64,000 bases of DNA from Deinococcus peraridilitoris DSM 19664 (lineage in GTDB: Bacteria; Deinococcota; Deinococci; Deinococcales; Deinococcaceae), in assembly GCF_000317835.1 (NCBI RefSeq), contig NC_019793.1:1071001-1135000 (forward strand), in the 5' to 3' direction. Position numbers and translations under genes: made by a program. The notes under the pieces are model-generated. The model saw nothing but the letters and a program-made list of their open reading frames with translations. It was not told the origin of the DNA and ran no database searches. Shown piece after piece: positions 37,446-45,749 of the stretch (its first letter is position 1; each line of letters opens with the position of its first letter).

Positions 37446-39700
37446 GCGCGTCCTTTCAGGCGCACCAGCGCGAACACACCCACGGCCACGATGGCCAGCA
37501 CCGCGATCTCACCCAAGGTGTCAAATCCACGAAAGTCGACCAAGATGACGTTCACGACGTTCTTGCCCCCGGCCTCCTTGTAGGCGTTCTCGATGAAGTA
37601 GGGCGAGATGCGTTCGGCCAGCGGACGCTGGGAAGCCAGCACGAACGCGAACACCGCCGTTCCCACGCCTGCCGAAATCAGGGTGTCCCACACCGGCTTG
37701 CCCTGCCCGCGCGGAAAGCGCCGCATGGGGGGCAGCAGGCGCAGCACCAGCAAAAACAGAATCACCGTGACCGCCTCGATCAGCAGCTGCGTGAGGGCCA
37801 GGTCGGGCGCACGCATGGCGAGAAAGGCGGCGGCCGTACCAAAACCCGTCAGGCCAGTGAAAATAATGGCGCTGATACCGTCACGCGCAAACAGCGCACC
37901 GAACGCACCGGCAATCAGCAGCAGCGCCACTGGCACGAACACCATGGGCACTTCCGAGAGCTGCGCAGGCCACACCATGCCGGCGCGCCACAGACCGTAT
38001 CCCACCAGCCCCACAATGAAGGTCAGGGTTAGGCGCAGCTGATCGGGCAAGGTCAGGCCCTGCGAGGCGCCCGTGAAGCGGATCGCCAGGCGGTCGAGGC
38101 CGCGCAGAGAAGCGTAATAGAGCATGTTGACGTTGCCCAGCTGTTCGATGCGCTCCTGCACCACGTCGATCGGGCCACGCTGCCAGAAGATCAGCGCGCC
38201 CAGTCCCCAGGTCAGGAGCGACATCACCAGCGCCGGACCGATGCCGTGCCACAGCACCAGGTGATCGGAAACGTCCGTGAAGCCCAGTGCGGGCGCCGCC
38301 AGGCGGGTGACCGCTTCGGCCGTGAAGGGCGCCAGCCCGAACACGACCGTCAGGGCGGCCAGCGGGATCATCGGTCCCCACAAGGCAGGTTTGGCTTCGT
38401 GCAACTCCGCCACTTTGGGCGCGCGCAGCGGACCGAAAAAGACGGTCAGCAGCTTCAGGCTGTAGGCCAGCGTAAAGGCGCTGCCCACCACTGCGATCAG
38501 CGCGGGCAGCCAGCCGACGTGGTACATGTTCTCGAAAAAGAGTTCTTTGGAGACAAACCCCCCGAAAGGCGGCAGTCCGGCCATCGAGAGCGCACCCAGG
38601 ACTGCCACGGCGAAGGTGACCGGCATGACCCGCCGCAGCCCGCCGAGCTGGTGCAGCTCACGGGTGTGCGCGCCGTGGTCGATGATGCCGACGACGTAGA
38701 AGAGCGCCGCCTTGAACGCCGCGTGGTTGATCAGGTGTGCGGTTGCGGCAAAGCGCGCCGCGGGGTCGTTCAGGCCGTACAGCGCAACCAGGAGTCCCAA
38801 CTGCGACACCGTCGAGTACGCCAGCAGCGCCTTGAGGTCGGTCTGACGCAAAGCAAGGTAAGCGCTCCAGAACAGCGTCGCGAGGCCCACGGTCACCGTC
38901 AGGGTGGTCCAGAGGGGCACCATGAACAAAAAGCCCAGCTTGGCAATCAGGAACACCCCGGCCTTTACCATGGTGGCCGAGTGCAGAAACGCCGAGACGG
39001 GCGTGGGGGCTTCCATGGCCGTGGGAAGCCACAGGTGAAAGGGCAGCTGCGCGGACTTGGTGAAGGCGGCCAGCAGCACCAGCAACAGCGCGGGGGTAAA
39101 GAGCGGGCTGGCGCGCAGGGCGCCCAGATCGATCTCGGAAAGGTTGGCACTCCCGCCCGCGCTGGCGATCATGGCGACCGCGGCCAGCAGCGCCAGACCA
39201 CCCCCTCCAGTGACCAGCAGCGCCTTGACGGCCCCGTCACGCGACGCGCCCCGGTGGTGCCAGAAACCGATCAAGAGAAAGCTGGTGATCGAGGTCAGCT
39301 CCCAGAAGCCGAACAGCAAGACCAGGTTTTCAGCCAGCACCAGGCCCAGCATGGCGCCCGCGAAGAGCATCAGATAAGAAAAAAAGCGCGAGAAGTTCTC
39401 CTGGTACAGGTACGCTATGGCGTACAGGCTGGTGAGCACGCCGATCACGGCGATCAGCAGCGCGAACAGCAACGAGTAGCCGTCAAGCCGGAAGGCCACC
39501 TCCAGCCCGATCTGCGGAACCCACGGCCAGGCTTCACGCCACACGGTGCCGCCCGCGGCCTGAGGTGCGCGCAACACCAGGGACAGCGCCGGAAGCAGCG
39601 AGAGGACGGCGATCCACCCCACGCCACGCCCAAGCCTGGGGCCCACCAGGGTGGCCAGCACGGCCCCCAGAAACGGAAAGAGAACGGCGAGGGCCGTCAT
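37442..39700 (-). CDS. mnhA: Na+/H+ antiporter subunit MnhA/MrpA
   Basis: A 752-residue fused subunit, NuoL-like for about 500 residues. Blocks include LVLLFGFWELTSITSFLLIGFWH with the key Glu, KSAQLPFHLWLPTAMEAPTPVSAFLHSATMVKAG carried at about 208-242, and GLPPFGGFVSKELFFE. A C-terminal MrpA-specific part follows (VALLLIAGAFGALFARDG, DLALTQLLIEAVTVILFLLVLRLLP). It forms an ion channel of the Mrp complex, important for Na+ export and alkali tolerance. The universal stress protein gene ends 40 bp upstream on the same strand. Confidence 0.95.
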   Translation of the reverse strand: MTALAVLFPFLGAVLATLVGPRLGRGVGWIAVLSLLPALSLVLRAPQAAGGTVWREAWPWVPQIGLEVAFRLDGYSLLFALLIAVIGVLTSLYAIAYLYQENFSRFFSYLMLFAGAMLGLVLAENLVLLFGFWELTSITSFLLIGFWHHRGASRDGAVKALLVTGGGGLALLAAVAMIASAGGSANLSEIDLGALRASPLFTPALLLVLLAAFTKSAQLPFHLWLPTAMEAPTPVSAFLHSATMVKAGVFLIAKLGFLFMVPLWTTLTVTVGLATLFWSAYLALRQTDLKALLAYSTVSQLGLLVALYGLNDPAARFAATAHLINHAAFKAALFYVVGIIDHGAHTRELHQLGGLRRVMPVTFAVAVLGALSMAGLPPFGGFVSKELFFENMYHVGWLPALIAVVGSAFTLAYSLKLLTVFFGPLRAPKVAELHEAKPALWGPMIPLAALTVVFGLAPFTAEAVTRLAAPALGFTDVSDHLVLWHGIGPALVMSLLTWGLGALIFWQRGPIDVVQERIEQLGNVNMLYYASLRGLDRLAIRFTGASQGLTLPDQLRLTLTFIVGLVGYGLWRAGMVWPAQLSEVPMVFVPVALLLIAGAFGALFARDGISAIIFTGLTGFGTAAAFLAMRAPDLALTQLLIEAVTVILFLLVLRLLPPMRRFPRGQGKPVWDTLISAGVGTAVFAFVLASQRPLAERISPYFIENAYKEAGGKNVVNVILVDFRGFDTLGEIAVLAIVAVGVFALVRLKGRA

Positions 39701-39740
39701 GACGTGCTCCGTTGAAGCGGGGCCGTCAGCGCGTGACCGC

Positions 39741-40484
39741 TCACGTGCGCACCGTCAGCACGGGCACGGTGGCTTCCCGCACGACACGCTGCGCGACCGA
39801 GCCGAACAGCAGCCCTTCCAGACCCCGCCGTCCAGCCGTACCCATGACGATCAGGTCGTGCTGCGCGGCGTGCTCCAGAATTTGCGAAGCCGGCTCGCCC
39901 TGAGCGACGGTTCCGCCGCCCAGACGGTCCAGACGTTCACGCGCTTCGGCGGCCCACAGGCGGTCACGCTCACCCAGCGCCGCAGCGCTCGCGCCTCGCC
40001 GGGCAGCAGGAAAGGCCAGCGGGGTGTCCAGGGTGCCGCTTTCGACGACGTGCAGCAGGTGCACCTCGGCCTGTGGAAGTTGACGGGCCAGTTCGGTGGC
40101 GCGCTTCGCCGCAGCGGAGAAATCCGTGGCGACCAGGGGGCGGCGAAACAGGCGCGACGGATCGTGATCCGCGTGCACTGTCAGCACCGCCACGGGAGAT
40201 TCCCTCACCACCCGCTCGGCCACGGAGCCCAACAGAAAACGCTGCAAGGCGTTCTTTCCGGAGGTGCCCACGACCAGCAGATCGTACGCCCCAGACCCGG
40301 CCTGCTCCAGGGCCACGCTGGCGGGATCACCGGGGCTGACGATCACGTCGTCGCTGGTGTCAGCCCGGCGCAGCCCGACGTGCAACACCCGCACGCAGGC
40401 CGCCGGGAAATTCGATCGTACGCTCGCCTCTGCTGCCCGCGCAGCATTTGAGAAATCAGTGAGTACCAGAATCCGAGAAAACAC
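39741..40484 (-). CDS. Tandem universal stress protein (UspA family)
   Basis: 247 residues with two Usp domains (about 1-125 and 126-247). Both show the strand-loop ILVLTDFS / PLVATDFSAAAKRA and the ATP-binding-type GxxG-x9-GS/T motif: GTSGKNALQRFLLGSVAERVV in the first, GTAGRRGLEGLLFGSVAQRVV in the second. It probably binds ATP and protects or signals under stress. GTG 40484 is supported by AGGAGG 6 nt upstream. Only 40 bp separate it from mnhA, so it may head the antiporter-mgtE operon. Confidence 0.88.
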   Translation of the reverse strand: MFSRILVLTDFSNAARAAEASVRSNFPAACVRVLHVGLRRADTSDDVIVSPGDPASVALEQAGSGAYDLLVVGTSGKNALQRFLLGSVAERVVRESPVAVLTVHADHDPSRLFRRPLVATDFSAAAKRATELARQLPQAEVHLLHVVESGTLDTPLAFPAARRGASAAALGERDRLWAAEARERLDRLGGGTVAQGEPASQILEHAAQHDLIVMGTAGRRGLEGLLFGSVAQRVVREATVPVLTVRT

Positions 40485-40888
40485 GTCCAACCTCCTGAAC
40501 TGCTCACGGCGCCTTATGGTGGCATGAAGCGCCGCCCAATGACACGTCCCCGATGCGGTGACCTTGCCCGCTCTGCCTGACCCGGCCACACGTCCGCCTT
40601 AGTGTGCCTCCCGAGCTTGACTGCGCCCTTCTGAGCACCACGCAGGGCTCACTCCGTTCATACGGCAAAGCGAAGCCTGATCGACAGGCTCCGCCAAGCC
40701 AGCTTATGAACGCTGGAGTCCGCCGCATGCGGCCAGTTGTGCCTGACAGCCTAGCAGCACGACGCGCCCGCGACCAGTGTGCGGGACTTCGCGGACACCG
40801 CGCGCTCTTCACGCGACGTTTACCCCACCGCCGACTTCGGTTGTGCCGCCGGTGGCAGGCTTCATCTCACTGCGGCACAATAACAGGC
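40485..40888. other. Spacer with an imperfect inverted repeat
   Basis: 404 bp between the divergent stress protein and VC0807-like genes. No gene is supported. The notable structure is the inverted repeat at 40651-40719. Promoters for both neighbours must lie here but no strong consensus pair is visible. Confidence 0.45.
40651..40719. repeat. Imperfect 69-bp inverted repeat
   Basis: Outer arms ACTCC-GTTCATA and TATGAAC-GCT-GGAGT; inner stem AGCCTG-ATCGA-CAGGCT. It resembles a small dispersed repeat or a fold in a leader RNA. Confidence 0.4.
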
Positions 40889-41704
40889 GTGAGCGCTCCT
40901 TCTGCCAATTCGTCTGTCAAACCTGATGCCGCAGGACGCAAGCTCCTGCAGGATCTGCTGTTCACCCTGATCATTCCCATCTCGGTCCTGAGCCCCAACC
41001 TGCTGGGTTCGGGCTTCAGCTTCGCCCGTGTGCTGGGCAGCTCCCCAAGCCTGAGTGGCACCGTGCGCGCCTATCTGCTCGCGGCACTCGTGCCGGTGGC
41101 CTACACTGCCTTCGATCTGCTGGTGCGCCGCCGCGTGAGCCCCATTGCGATCTTCGCGGGCGCCACCGCCCTTATCACAGGAGGTCTGGCCTTCTGGTTC
41201 GTGGATGGCGCACTGTACGCCTTCAAGGACTCGCTGCTGCGCTTTCTGATCGCGGCGCTGGCCGTGGTGTCGGTGTGGTTTCGCTATCCGCTGTTTCGCA
41301 TCTTTCTGGATGCGTCCTCGCTGACCGCCAAAGCCGAGGAACGCCAGGCCCTGGGCAAGGTCATGACCCAAAGGACGGTCATCAAAGCCCTGGGCGCCGG
41401 TACGCTGATCTTCGCACTCGTGGAGGTCATTGCGGGCATCGTGAACTTCTTCGTGAACTTGCGCATCGTTACGGCACCTTTCGATACGCCCGACTTCAAC
41501 GCACAGGTCGCGCAGGCCAACGCCGTGATGCGCCTGCCCTCGATCGTGATGTTCCTAATCGGCTTCGCGCTCGCGGGCTGGATCGTACAGCGCGCCGTCA
41601 ACGCCCGCTACGGCAAGGGCGCCAGCCTGTTCGAGCCCGCACAGCTGGTCGACAAGGTCCGCGAGGACGAAGACCAGCCACACGGCGAGCTGTCCCGCAC
41701 CTGA
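40889..41704 (+). CDS. VC0807-like integral membrane protein
   Basis: A 271-residue protein with six or so hydrophobic segments. The arrangement, with a first segment LLFTLIIPISVLSPNLL, RRRVSPIAIFAGATALI in the middle and a late NARYGKGASLFEPAQL tail, resembles the VC0807/intracellular-septation-like membrane family. Function is unknown. GTG 40889 is preferred; the frame is open upstream to 40604 but that part is Arg/Pro-rich and unlike the family. It stands alone, divergent from the stress protein gene. Confidence 0.6.
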   Translation: MSAPSANSSVKPDAAGRKLLQDLLFTLIIPISVLSPNLLGSGFSFARVLGSSPSLSGTVRAYLLAALVPVAYTAFDLLVRRRVSPIAIFAGATALITGGLAFWFVDGALYAFKDSLLRFLIAALAVVSVWFRYPLFRIFLDASSLTAKAEERQALGKVMTQRTVIKALGAGTLIFALVEVIAGIVNFFVNLRIVTAPFDTPDFNAQVAQANAVMRLPSIVMFLIGFALAGWIVQRAVNARYGKGASLFEPAQLVDKVREDEDQPHGELSRT

Positions 41705-41884
41705 ATAGTGGCAAACAGAAGCGCTCCCTGGCTCACCTCGCTGCTGAATGCTGCCTTTTCCGTTTCCTCGTTTCGGCATGGCTGCCTCGCTTTCTGTCCG
41801 GTTGGCGGACAGAGTGAGCGTGGCTTTGTGTTGCGCCTCCTGCGCCTCTTGCGACTCCTGAGCTAAGGTAAATCTGGTGAGACG

Positions 41885-42319
41885 ATGGCTGGCCGCAAAC
41901 ACGAACCCCTCCGACTGCTCACCGTGCAGGAAGCCGCCAAACTGCTGCACGTGAGTGACGACACCGTGCGCCGCCAGATCAAGGAAGGCGCCCTCGAAGC
42001 CATCCGGGTACGCACGACGCCCACCGGGCGGGCTCAGTACCGCATCCCTACTGCAGCCATTGATCGCATCTTGGGAAACACAGCCCTACAACTGCACGAA
42101 GACGTGGATCCTTTCGAGCCCCTACGGCAAGCCTTCGCGCACCTTTCTGACGAGGAGCGCGAAGAGCTGATCGACAGTGCTGTGCAATGGGCGAAGGCAC
42201 GCCGCGTTGTGCCTGAGGTCCAGCGCTCCCCCGCACTGTCAGAGCAGGCCCTGCGGGAGCGGTTCGCGAAGAGCCCCTTGCTGCAACTTGGGCGTAAGGA
42301 TGAGCAGGACGAGCGTTGA
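41885..42319 (+). CDS. HTH (excisionase-type) antitoxin candidate
   Basis: 144 residues. The N-terminal MerR/excisionase-like winged helix is LLTVQEAAKLLHVSDDTVRRQ (about residues 11-31) followed by the wing region. The C-terminal half is an acidic, helical segment (HLSDEEREELIDSAVQWAKA) that could wrap a toxin. GGTGAG precedes the ATG. It overlaps the PIN gene by 4 nt. The pair fits a type II toxin-antitoxin module in which this protein binds its own promoter and neutralises the PIN nuclease. Confidence 0.75.
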   Translation: MAGRKHEPLRLLTVQEAAKLLHVSDDTVRRQIKEGALEAIRVRTTPTGRAQYRIPTAAIDRILGNTALQLHEDVDPFEPLRQAFAHLSDEEREELIDSAVQWAKARRVVPEVQRSPALSEQALRERFAKSPLLQLGRKDEQDER

Positions 42320-42753
42320 AGGCATTGCGCCTCGTACCCGACGTCAACGTCCTTCTCAGCGGTTTGACCAGTCGGTTTGGTCCGTCGTTCGACCTGTATC
42401 AGGCGGCGCCTCGTTTTGAGGTGGTGTTCGTGCTCAGCGAGACGCACTTCACGGAGCTGGCCGAAGTGCTGACGTATCAGTCTGTACTCAACTTGGGTCA
42501 AGGAATCGTGACCCCATCGTTCGCGTTCCGGGCGGCATCAGAGCTACACCGAATCGGGGAGTACCACGAACAGGTGGAGCACCTGGACTGGCCGTCGTGC
42601 CGGGATCCGAAGGATTGGTACCTGCTCGATCTGCTTGTCGCTTCGGGGGCCGATGGCATTGTGACAAAGGACAAGCACCTCCTGCGCCTGCGTAACTTGC
42701 TGAATATTCCTGTTGTTGAGCCCAGGGAATTGACCGGACGGCTGAACCGCTAA
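42316..42753 (+). CDS. PIN-domain toxin candidate
   Basis: A 145-residue PIN-fold RNase of the putative toxin family that begins VPDVNVLLSGL. Candidate metal ligands are Asp9, Glu47 or Glu50, Asp100 and Asp113/Asp119 (ASGADGIVTKDKHLL). Such toxins cleave tRNA or rRNA when the antitoxin is lost. The start overlaps the HTH gene (ATGA), so the two are made together. It sits at the left border of the accessory island. Confidence 0.75.
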   Translation: MKALRLVPDVNVLLSGLTSRFGPSFDLYQAAPRFEVVFVLSETHFTELAEVLTYQSVLNLGQGIVTPSFAFRAASELHRIGEYHEQVEHLDWPSCRDPKDWYLLDLLVASGADGIVTKDKHLLRLRNLLNIPVVEPRELTGRLNR

Positions 42754-42806
42754 TTCGTCTGGCAGCCAAATCCCATTGGTAGCGGCAGGGTAGCGGTAAG
42801 GGGCAA

Positions 42807-42840
42807 GAAGCCCTCCCTACTGACCAGTAGGGAGGGCTTC
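42807..42840. terminator. Bidirectional terminator hairpin
   Basis: A perfect 15-bp stem GAAGCCCTCCCTACT with its complement around GACC. It lies between the PIN gene (plus) and the immunity remnant (minus). Confidence 0.7.
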
Positions 42841-43051
42841 CGATGCTGAATTTGCCTACCGAGTGAACATCAACAAATTGAGCTTACCAACGGATGTCAA
42901 CAGTGCCATAGCGCTCTTCCACTCTCTGTCTAATTTCATTACACAGAGCAGTCAAAGCTTCCGCGACTTCGGAGTCGGTCATATCGGCATGATCTTTGAA
43001 CTGCTCATCGGACGATTGCATGAGCCATAGTTCCGCATCAGGGTCTCGGAC

Positions 43052-44240
43052 CTCAGTACCCCACAACTTGGTTCGGGTAACGTCCTGAAGGGCGATTTGA
43101 TCGCAGCGTAGACACAAGAAGAGCGGCATCAAGGGAGTGTGTCGCTCCAAGAAGCCGCTCTGGCTGATCCTACCAAGCTCGGCGAGGTCATCAAGCACCA
43201 TCTGCCATTCCTACGCCGAGATACCCTGCAACGCCTCGCCGACGTCGTCACCGCCCTGATTCAAGCTCGCTCGACCAAGCACGCCCAGCTTGCCCTCCAT
43301 CTGCCCGGCACAGTCGGTGCCGTCAGCAAGCTGCGCCGAGTCGAGCGCTGCCTACACGACCCTCAGCTCGATCGCGACGTTTTCTTGAAGCTCCTCGTGC
43401 CACTGCTGCCCGACGAGAAGCTGGTCATGACCATGGACCGCACGAACTGGGAACACGGCGAAGCCGACCTGAACCTCCTTGTGCTGGGCGTAGTGCTTGA
43501 AGGCTTCACCTTGCCCCTCGTGTGGATGGCCTTGCCGCACGGAGGTAGCAGCGACACCGGAGTGCGTGAGCGTTTGGTCGCTCAACTTCTCAAGGTCTTG
43601 CCCGCGAAGCGGTGGCGTGTTCTGGTTGCCGACCGTGAGTTCGTCGGGGCGGCGTGGTTCACGTTTCTGAGGCGGCGCGGCATCAAACGCTGCCTGCGCA
43701 TCCGAGGTGACGCTCGGATCGACGACGTGCGGCTCGACGAGGGCTGGGGGTACGTGCAGCCCGGACAAGTGGTCGCGCTGCTCGAAAAAGCGAATGTGTA
43801 CGGCAACGTCATGCAACTGGTCGTCACCCGCACCGACGCCGGGGAACTGCTCGCCCTGGCGACCGACCTGAAGATCGACGAGACGCGGGCGGTGTATCGT
43901 TTGCGCTGGACCGTGGAGTGTACCTTCAGCACTCAGAAATCCAGAGGCTTCGACCTGGAGGCGAGTGCCATGACCAGGCCGGATCGGCTGGAACGCTTGT
44001 TCGGGGTAGTCACGCTGGCTTTGGCATGGTGTTTGCGTGTCGGCGTGTGGTGTCACCAGCAGCGGCCCATCAAACGCAAAAAACACGGACGCCGTGCAGT
44101 GAGCCTCGTCAGGTACGGCCTGGAGCTTCTTTCCGCTTCTTTGCGTTGGGACACGAGTGACTGCCTGACACTTTTGGCGCTTGTCATGCAGCCTTTTCCC
44201 GCTCCAGCACACCACTCAATCCAAGTTGTGGGGTACTGAG
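43052..44240 (+). mobile_element. IS4-family element, copy A (1189 bp)
   Basis: Perfect 20-bp terminal inverted repeats (CTCAGTACCCCACAACTTGG at the left, its complement at 44221-44240). A 9-bp duplication GTCTCGGAC flanks it at 43043-43051 and 44241-44249. One transposase gene fills it and uses a stop codon inside the right repeat. It interrupts the immunity gene. Confidence 0.93.
43139..44239 (+). CDS. IS4-family transposase (copy A)
   Basis: A 366-residue DDE transposase. The first Asp is in LVMTMDRTNWEHG, the second in VLVADREFVG, and the Glu lies in YRLRWTVECTFSTQK, which fits the IS4 family Y-x2-R-x3-E-x6-K signature exactly. The frame is intact and bounded by clean repeats, so it may be active. 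Start GTG 43139 is approximate. It is similar to but clearly diverged from copy B, so the two are separate lineages of one element rather than a fresh duplication. Confidence 0.93.
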   Translation: MSLQEAALADPTKLGEVIKHHLPFLRRDTLQRLADVVTALIQARSTKHAQLALHLPGTVGAVSKLRRVERCLHDPQLDRDVFLKLLVPLLPDEKLVMTMDRTNWEHGEADLNLLVLGVVLEGFTLPLVWMALPHGGSSDTGVRERLVAQLLKVLPAKRWRVLVADREFVGAAWFTFLRRRGIKRCLRIRGDARIDDVRLDEGWGYVQPGQVVALLEKANVYGNVMQLVVTRTDAGELLALATDLKIDETRAVYRLRWTVECTFSTQKSRGFDLEASAMTRPDRLERLFGVVTLALAWCLRVGVWCHQQRPIKRKKHGRRAVSLVRYGLELLSASLRWDTSDCLTLLALVMQPFPAPAHHSIQVVGY

Positions 44241-44560
44241 GTCTCGGACAACCGAAAATATTGGATTGTCTTCAGTGTCAAGAGAATGGTATTGGAAATC
44301 AGCGGGCCTTCCATTACAGGATTGCGCAATCCAGTCCTGTAGTTGCAATAGCAACTCACCGACGGTGGCCGACTCATCGAACCACACCATTCCTCGCCTG
44401 GTCAATTTCAAGTTGGCCTCAAAATTATTTGGGAGTGAACCGGAGTAATCACGGTTATACCACTCAATATTTCCAATCTGGAAACCTACCTTTTTACTGG
44501 GAAGGCTGACCATACTCTCCAAGAACCTCCTCCCTCCGGATAACCCACAACCACCTTAAC

Positions 44561-45749
44561 CTCAGTACCCCACATCTTGAGCTGAGTGCTGTATTGGAGC
44601 GGGAAAAGGTTGCATGACGAGGCTCAGGAGGATGGTTCGATCACTCGTTCCCCAGCGCAAAGCGGCAGCAAGGCGTTCCAAGCCGTACTTGACGAGACTC
44701 ACCGCCCGGCGTCCGTGCTTTTTGCGCTTGATGGGCCGCTGCTCGTGGCACCATGTACCGATCCGCAAGCACCAAGCCATCGCCAGCGTCACTACGCCGA
44801 CCAGCCGCTCCAACCGAGCGGGTTTGGTCATCGCACTCGCCTCAAGGTCGAACCCCCTCGATTTCTGCGCGCTGAAGGTGCTTTCTACCGACCACCTCAA
44901 GTGGTACACGCCTCTGGTCTCGTCGATTTTCAGGTCGGTGGCCAGGGCGAGCAGTTCACCCTCGGGCGTGCGCGTCACCACCAGTTGCATGACCTGACCG
45001 TAGATATTGGCTTTCTCCAGCAGGCCGACCACCTGTCCCGGCTCGACGTACGCCCATCCCTCATCGAGCCGCAAATCATCCACGCGGCTGTCGCCTCGAA
45101 TGCGCAAACAGCGTTTCACACCCCGACGCCTGAGAAAGGCAAACCACTCCCGCCCCACGAACTCTCGATCAGCGACCAGAACGCGCCATTGCTTCGCAGG
45201 CAGCACCTTCAGCAGTCGAGCGACCAGACGCTCGCGTGTCCTGGTGTCGCTGCTGCCCCCATGGGGCAGGGCCGTCCACACCAGCGGTAATGTGAAGCCT
45301 TCAAGCACCACGCCGAGCACAAGGACGTTCAAGTCGGCTTCGCCGTACTCCCAGTTCGTACGGTCCATCGTCATGACGAGCTTGTCATCAGGGAGGAGCG
45401 GCAAGAGCAGCTTCAAAAAAACGTCCTGATCGAGCTGAGGGTCGTGTAGGCAGCGCTCGACGCGGCGCAGCTTGACTGAACTGCTGGCGTGTCCGGGCAG
45501 ATGAAGTGCGAGCCGAGCGTGCTTGGTCGAACGCGCTTGGATCAGAGCGGTGACGACGTCGGCGAGGCGTTGCAGGGTGTCTCGGCGCAGAAAGGGCAAA
45601 TGGTGTTTGAACACCTCGCCGAGCTTGGTAGGATCAGTCAGAGCGGCTTCTTGGAGCGACACACTCCCTTGATGCCGCTCTTTTTGCGTTTATGCCGCGA
45701 TCAAATCGCCCTTCTGGACGTTACCCACTCCGAGTTGTGGGGTACTGAG
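44561..45749 (-). mobile_element. IS4-family element, copy B (1189 bp)
   Basis: Same length as copy A but opposite orientation. Ends are CTCAGTACCCCACATCTTGA (44561-44580) and the complement-like end at 45730-45749, with a few mismatches. A 9-bp duplication CACCTTAAC lies at 44552-44560 and 45750-45758. It interrupts the toxin tip about 20 codons before its end. Confidence 0.92.
44562..45662 (-). CDS. IS4-family transposase (copy B)
   Basis: A 366-residue transposase. Catalytic regions are MTMDRTNWEYG, VLVADREFVG and YHLRWSVESTFSAQK (Y-x2-R-x3-E-x6-K). It is collinear with copy A with scattered substitutions and no length change. The stop codon lies in the terminal repeat. The frame is complete and may be functional. 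Being inverted relative to copy A, recombination between the two would invert the 320-bp piece of toxin/immunity sequence between them. Confidence 0.92.
   Translation of the reverse strand: MSLQEAALTDPTKLGEVFKHHLPFLRRDTLQRLADVVTALIQARSTKHARLALHLPGHASSSVKLRRVERCLHDPQLDQDVFLKLLLPLLPDDKLVMTMDRTNWEYGEADLNVLVLGVVLEGFTLPLVWTALPHGGSSDTRTRERLVARLLKVLPAKQWRVLVADREFVGREWFAFLRRRGVKRCLRIRGDSRVDDLRLDEGWAYVEPGQVVGLLEKANIYGQVMQLVVTRTPEGELLALATDLKIDETRGVYHLRWSVESTFSAQKSRGFDLEASAMTKPARLERLVGVVTLAMAWCLRIGTWCHEQRPIKRKKHGRRAVSLVKYGLERLAAALRWGTSDRTILLSLVMQPFPAPIQHSAQDVGY

Larger units (their letters stand above)
42884..44513 (-). pseudogene. Immunity protein gene, split by an IS4-family element
   Basis: The N-terminal part runs from ATG 44513 (MVSLPSKKVGF) to the target duplication (FSVVRD). 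The C-terminal part continues on the other side of the element (RDPDAELWLMQ) to the stop at 42884 (GTVDIRW). Deleting 43052-44240 and one 9-bp duplication gives one uninterrupted 143-residue acidic protein. It starts inside the last 28 bases of the toxin gene in another frame, the usual toxin-immunity arrangement. It lacks a signal peptide, as expected for a cytoplasmic neutraliser. I do not recognise the immunity family. Confidence 0.8.

Noticed and set aside
40510..40530. TTATGGTGGCATGAA before the stress protein gene as a DdrO site
   Set aside because: Symmetric but the spacing between half sites is too short for the 17-bp motif.
42884..43201. 105-codon minus-strand frame as a separate gene
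   Set aside because: Its first half is insertion-sequence DNA read backwards; only the second half is the immunity protein end.
44184..44522. 112-codon minus-strand frame as a complete gene
   Set aside because: Its last residues (STPQLGL...) are terminal repeat and transposase antisense; the true gene continues beyond the element.
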